Assembly (NCBI GenBank): GCA_023228995.1
Contig: JALOAD010000067.1
Location: 1 to 16,134, forward strand
Direction of reading: 5' to 3'
Length of the DNA stretch: 16,134 bases
Source: Candidatus Muiribacterium halophilum
Lineage (GTDB): Bacteria > Muiribacteriota > Muiribacteriia > Muiribacteriales > Muiribacteriaceae
A model generated the notes under the pieces. The model did no database searches, was not told where the DNA came from, and saw only the letters and a list, made by a program, of their open reading frames with translations. Position 1 is the stretch's first letter; every line of letters begins with the position of its first letter. The position numbers and the translations under genes were made by a program. This document shows, in pieces, positions 13,455 through 16,134 of the stretch.

Positions 13455-16052
13455 TTAATTAAAAAGATTTTTATATGTTTCTTCAAGTTTGTTTTTTTGT
13501 TCTGTAAATTTAACAAGTTTTTCTTTTTCAGCATTAACAAGTTCTTCAGGAGCTTTTTCAATAAATTTTTTATTAGCAAGCATATTTTCAGCTCTTTTTA
13601 TTTCATTTACAAGTTTTTTTATATCGCCTTCAAGCCTGTTTTTTTCTTCATCCATATTAATATGTTCAGATAAATCAACTAAAATTTCAAGATTATCAAT
13701 TACAATTTTTGAATATTTTTTTTCATCAGCAATATCTTCTTGTTTTATTTCACATCCTGAAAAATACTCAACATTAAAGATAGTTTGAGAATTCATTTTA
13801 CCTGGTTTTATAATTACAGGAAGTTTTACACTTCTTTTAATATTTGAATTTGCTTTAAGATTTCTGATTTCTTTTGAAATATTCTGAACTAAAGCAAAAT
13901 CTTTTTCTTCCTGTGAAAAAACAAGTTTTTCATTAAATTCAGGATATTTAACATCTACAAGATATTTTTTTTCTTTTGTAAGATGATTATGAATTTCTTC
14001 AGTAATAAATGGCATTACAGGATGAAGAAGCCTTAAAGCATTGTCAAGAACAAAACAAGCTACCTTCATCTTTTCACTATTTTTTTTATCACCATAAATA
14101 TAAGGTTTTATACCTTCAATATACCAATCACAAAAATCATCCCACATAAATTCATATAATGATTTACTCATAATATCAAATCTAAAATTATCAACAGCAT
14201 CTCTTGCAGTTTTAATTACTAAATTAAGTTTTGAAAGTATAAATTTATCCTGCATATCAAGTTTGCTATATGAAAAATCAGTATTATATTCTTCTAAATT
14301 TGAAATAACAAATCTTGAAGCATTCCATAATTTATTTGCAAAATTTCTACCAATTAAAAATTTATCATCTGATAAAAATACATCCTGACCCTGAGCTGTT
14401 ATTACCATTAAAGTAAATCTTAAAGCATCAGCACCATATTCATCAATAATCTTTAATGGATCAATAACATTTCCTAAAGATTTACTCATTTTTCTACCAC
14501 TTTCATCTCTTACTGTCCCTGTTAAAAAAACATTAGAAAAAGGTTTTTTACCAACAAATTCATAACCACTCATTATCATACGAGCAACCCAGAAAAAAAG
14601 TATTTCAGGAGCTGTTACAAGGGTTGAAGTAGGATAATAATAATCTATATTTTCTTTATTATCAGGCCAACCTAAAGTAGAAAGCGGCCATAAAGCAGAT
14701 GAAAACCACGTATCAAGAACATCTTCATCCTGTCGTATATTTTTACTTCCACATTTACATTTTTGCACTTTTTCTGAACTTACTATTATTTCATCACAAT
14801 CATCACAATAATAAACAGGAATCCTGTGTCCCCACCAAATCTGTCTTGATACACACCAATCACGAATATTATACATCCAATCAAGAAAAACTTTTTTCCA
14901 TCTTTCAGGAGTAAAAGTAATTTCTCCGCTTTCCACAGCTTCTATAGCTTTTTTAGCCAAGGGTTTCATATTAACAAACCACTGTTTAGAAAGATATGGT
15001 TCAACTACAGTGTGACATCTATAACAATGACCAACATTATGTTCATGCTCTTCAGTTTTGATAAGTTCACCACTTTTTTCAAGAATTGATATTACTTTTT
15101 TTCTAGCATCAAATCTATCCATCCCATCAAATATATCACCAGCATTACTGTTCATTTTACCTTTTTCATCCATTACTAAAACAGGTTCAAGATTATGTCT
15201 TTTGCCCATTTCAAAATCATTCGGATCATGAGCTGGAGTTACTTTTACAGCACCTGTTCCAAATTCTTTATCAACATATTCATCAAATATAACATCTAAT
15301 TCTTTGTTTAATATAGGAAGAATTAGTTTTTTACCTTTAAGATAAGTATATCTTTCATCATGAGGATTAAATGCAACAGCGACATCACCAAACATAGTTT
15401 CTGGTCTAGTTGTTGCGACAATTATAAAATCTTCTGAATCTTTTATTTTATATTTAACATGATATAATTTACCTGGAAGTTTTTCATGTTCACTTTCTTC
15501 ATCAGACAACGCAGTTTCACATCTAGGACACCAGTTTATTATATAATTTCCACGATAAAGAAGACCTTTATTGTAATAATTTTGAAATGCATGAAAAACA
15601 GCTTTGGATAATCCTTCATCCATTGTAAATCTTTCTCTATCCCAATCACATGAACAACCAAGTTTTTTAAGCTGATCAACTATATAATTTCCATGATGTT
15701 CTTTCCATTCCCAGACTTCTTTTAAAAAATCTTCTCTACCAACATCGTATCTAGTTTTACCTTCTTTTGCCAATTTTCTCTCAACAACATTCTGAGTTGC
15801 AATACCAGCATGATCTGTTCCTGGTATCCAACAAGAGTTCATATTTGTCATTTTTTTATATCTTATAAGAATATCCTGATAAGTATTATTAAGAGCATGA
15901 CCCATATGTAATACACCAGTTATATTTGGAGGTGGAATAACAACAACATAAGGGTCCTTACCGTTATTTATTTCTGAATGTGAGACTTTATTATCAAGCC
16001 AATCCTTTAATAATTTTTTTTCATATTGCTTCGGATCGTATTTTGTATCCAT
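13455..16052 (-). CDS. valS: Valyl-tRNA synthetase
   Basis: ValRS charges tRNA-Val and edits mischarged threonine. The 865-residue class I enzyme is full length. It shows PPPNITGVLHMGHAL with the HIGH-type motif HMGH at 49-52, and PGTDHAGIATQ (78-88). An editing domain spans about 190-345, with TTRPETMFGDVAVAF and TPAHDPNDFEMG. KMSKS is at 521-525. A Cys cluster (C416, C419, C432, C434) forms a zinc-ribbon-like knuckle, and further Cys pairs occur at CPRC (175-178) and CYRC (343-346). The anticodon-binding domain is followed by the C-terminal coiled-coil arm (about 795-865, EEKNRLEGDIKKLVNEIKRAENML), which ValRS uses to hold tRNA. The ATG at 16052 is chosen because AGAGAGG (16058-16064) lies 5 bases upstream. 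A start at 16088 would add 12 residues including the ribosome site. Confidence 0.98.
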   Translation of the reverse strand: MDTKYDPKQYEKKLLKDWLDNKVSHSEINNGKDPYVVVIPPPNITGVLHMGHALNNTYQDILIRYKKMTNMNSCWIPGTDHAGIATQNVVERKLAKEGKTRYDVGREDFLKEVWEWKEHHGNYIVDQLKKLGCSCDWDRERFTMDEGLSKAVFHAFQNYYNKGLLYRGNYIINWCPRCETALSDEESEHEKLPGKLYHVKYKIKDSEDFIIVATTRPETMFGDVAVAFNPHDERYTYLKGKKLILPILNKELDVIFDEYVDKEFGTGAVKVTPAHDPNDFEMGKRHNLEPVLVMDEKGKMNSNAGDIFDGMDRFDARKKVISILEKSGELIKTEEHEHNVGHCYRCHTVVEPYLSKQWFVNMKPLAKKAIEAVESGEITFTPERWKKVFLDWMYNIRDWCVSRQIWWGHRIPVYYCDDCDEIIVSSEKVQKCKCGSKNIRQDEDVLDTWFSSALWPLSTLGWPDNKENIDYYYPTSTLVTAPEILFFWVARMIMSGYEFVGKKPFSNVFLTGTVRDESGRKMSKSLGNVIDPLKIIDEYGADALRFTLMVITAQGQDVFLSDDKFLIGRNFANKLWNASRFVISNLEEYNTDFSYSKLDMQDKFILSKLNLVIKTARDAVDNFRFDIMSKSLYEFMWDDFCDWYIEGIKPYIYGDKKNSEKMKVACFVLDNALRLLHPVMPFITEEIHNHLTKEKKYLVDVKYPEFNEKLVFSQEEKDFALVQNISKEIRNLKANSNIKRSVKLPVIIKPGKMNSQTIFNVEYFSGCEIKQEDIADEKKYSKIVIDNLEILVDLSEHINMDEEKNRLEGDIKKLVNEIKRAENMLANKKFIEKAPEELVNAEKEKLVKFTEQKNKLEETYKNLFN

Positions 16053-16057
16053 ATTTA

Positions 16058-16064
16058 CCTCTCT
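16058..16064 (-). promoter_or_regulatory. Shine-Dalgarno site that fixes the valS start
   Basis: AGAGAGG on the minus strand, 5 bases before the ATG at 16052. It decides against the longer in-frame start at 16088. Confidence 0.8.
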
Positions 16065-16102
16065 AAAAACAAAATTTATTAAAAACATCTATTTAGAACA
16101 CT

Positions 16103-16131
16103 ATATTAATTATAAAATTCTATAAAATCAA
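16103..16131 (-). promoter_or_regulatory. Tentative valS-tyrS promoter
   Basis: Minus strand TTGATT (16126-16131), 17 bases, then TAATAT (16103-16108). A better -10, TATAAT, lies at 16109-16114, but its -35 would fall across the window end. Only 82 bases upstream of valS are visible. A T-box leader, common before synthetase genes in some phyla, cannot be judged but would have to start beyond the window. Confidence 0.35.
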
Positions 16132-16134
16132 TTA

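Noticed and set aside
13419-13788. Plus-strand frames opposite the 3' end of valS and start of tyrS
   Set aside because: They are Phe- and Ser-rich antisense products of Lys/Glu-rich coiled-coil codons and have no domain or start signal.
16053-16088. Twelve extra residues at the start of ValRS
   Set aside because: The ribosome site AGAGAGG lies inside this part and is correctly spaced for the ATG at 16052.
16053-16134. T-box leader before valS
   Set aside because: The 82 visible bases show no T-box core sequence or terminator hairpin; any such element would have to be beyond the window.

Overview
This is an AT-rich window (GC judged by eye to be under about 30%) that is almost fully coding. 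It comes from a bacterium with ordinary Shine-Dalgarno sites, sigma-54 and S-layer-homology (SLH) surface proteins. Arg is mostly AGA and Ile often ATA. Housekeeping genes beside unfamiliar fusion proteins suggest a deep-branching or uncultivated lineage. I cannot name the phylum from sequence alone. There are no rRNA or tRNA genes, CRISPR arrays, transposases or phage genes, and no gene-free stretch exceeds about 215 bases.

Layout from the right end (all minus strand except one gene). (1) valS-tyrS, two aminoacyl-tRNA synthetase genes 15 bases apart. (2) A ~200-base gap carrying a large imperfect inverted repeat built of GTGAAA-like units, then a small lipoprotein gene that ends in a strong rho-independent terminator (11336-11366). 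(3) Just past the terminator, a near-consensus promoter (-35 at 11326-11331, -10 at 11303-11308) and an ~110-base leader with two CTTGCAAG palindromes. These precede a four-gene set: a HEAT-repeat protein, a protein with two Myb/SANT-like DNA-binding repeats plus a UvrD/PcrA-type C-terminal Tudor-like domain, an exported protein with two carboxypeptidase-regulatory-like domains, and an SLH-domain protein. (4) One plus-strand gene (5807-7243) encodes a TPR protein fused to three cold-shock domains. Its 3' end overlaps the SLH gene by 20 bases, and its promoter sits so close to the ATG that the mRNA looks leaderless. (5) Divergent from it, pdxJ-glmS-rpoN-tsaE-tsaB-tsaD forms a tightly packed minus-strand operon (vitamin B6 synthesis, amino-sugar synthesis, sigma-54, and tRNA t6A modification). 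tsaD runs off the left edge.

How the parts fit: groups 1 and 5 are core translation and precursor metabolism. Group 3 is the accessory part. It joins two cytoplasmic, apparently regulatory or scaffold proteins to two cell-envelope proteins under one likely promoter. The best candidates for undescribed biology are the Myb-Myb-Tudor protein with its surrounding operon and palindromes, and the TPR-triple-CSD protein. TsaB is unusually short (125 residues) and seems to retain only the TsaD-binding half.
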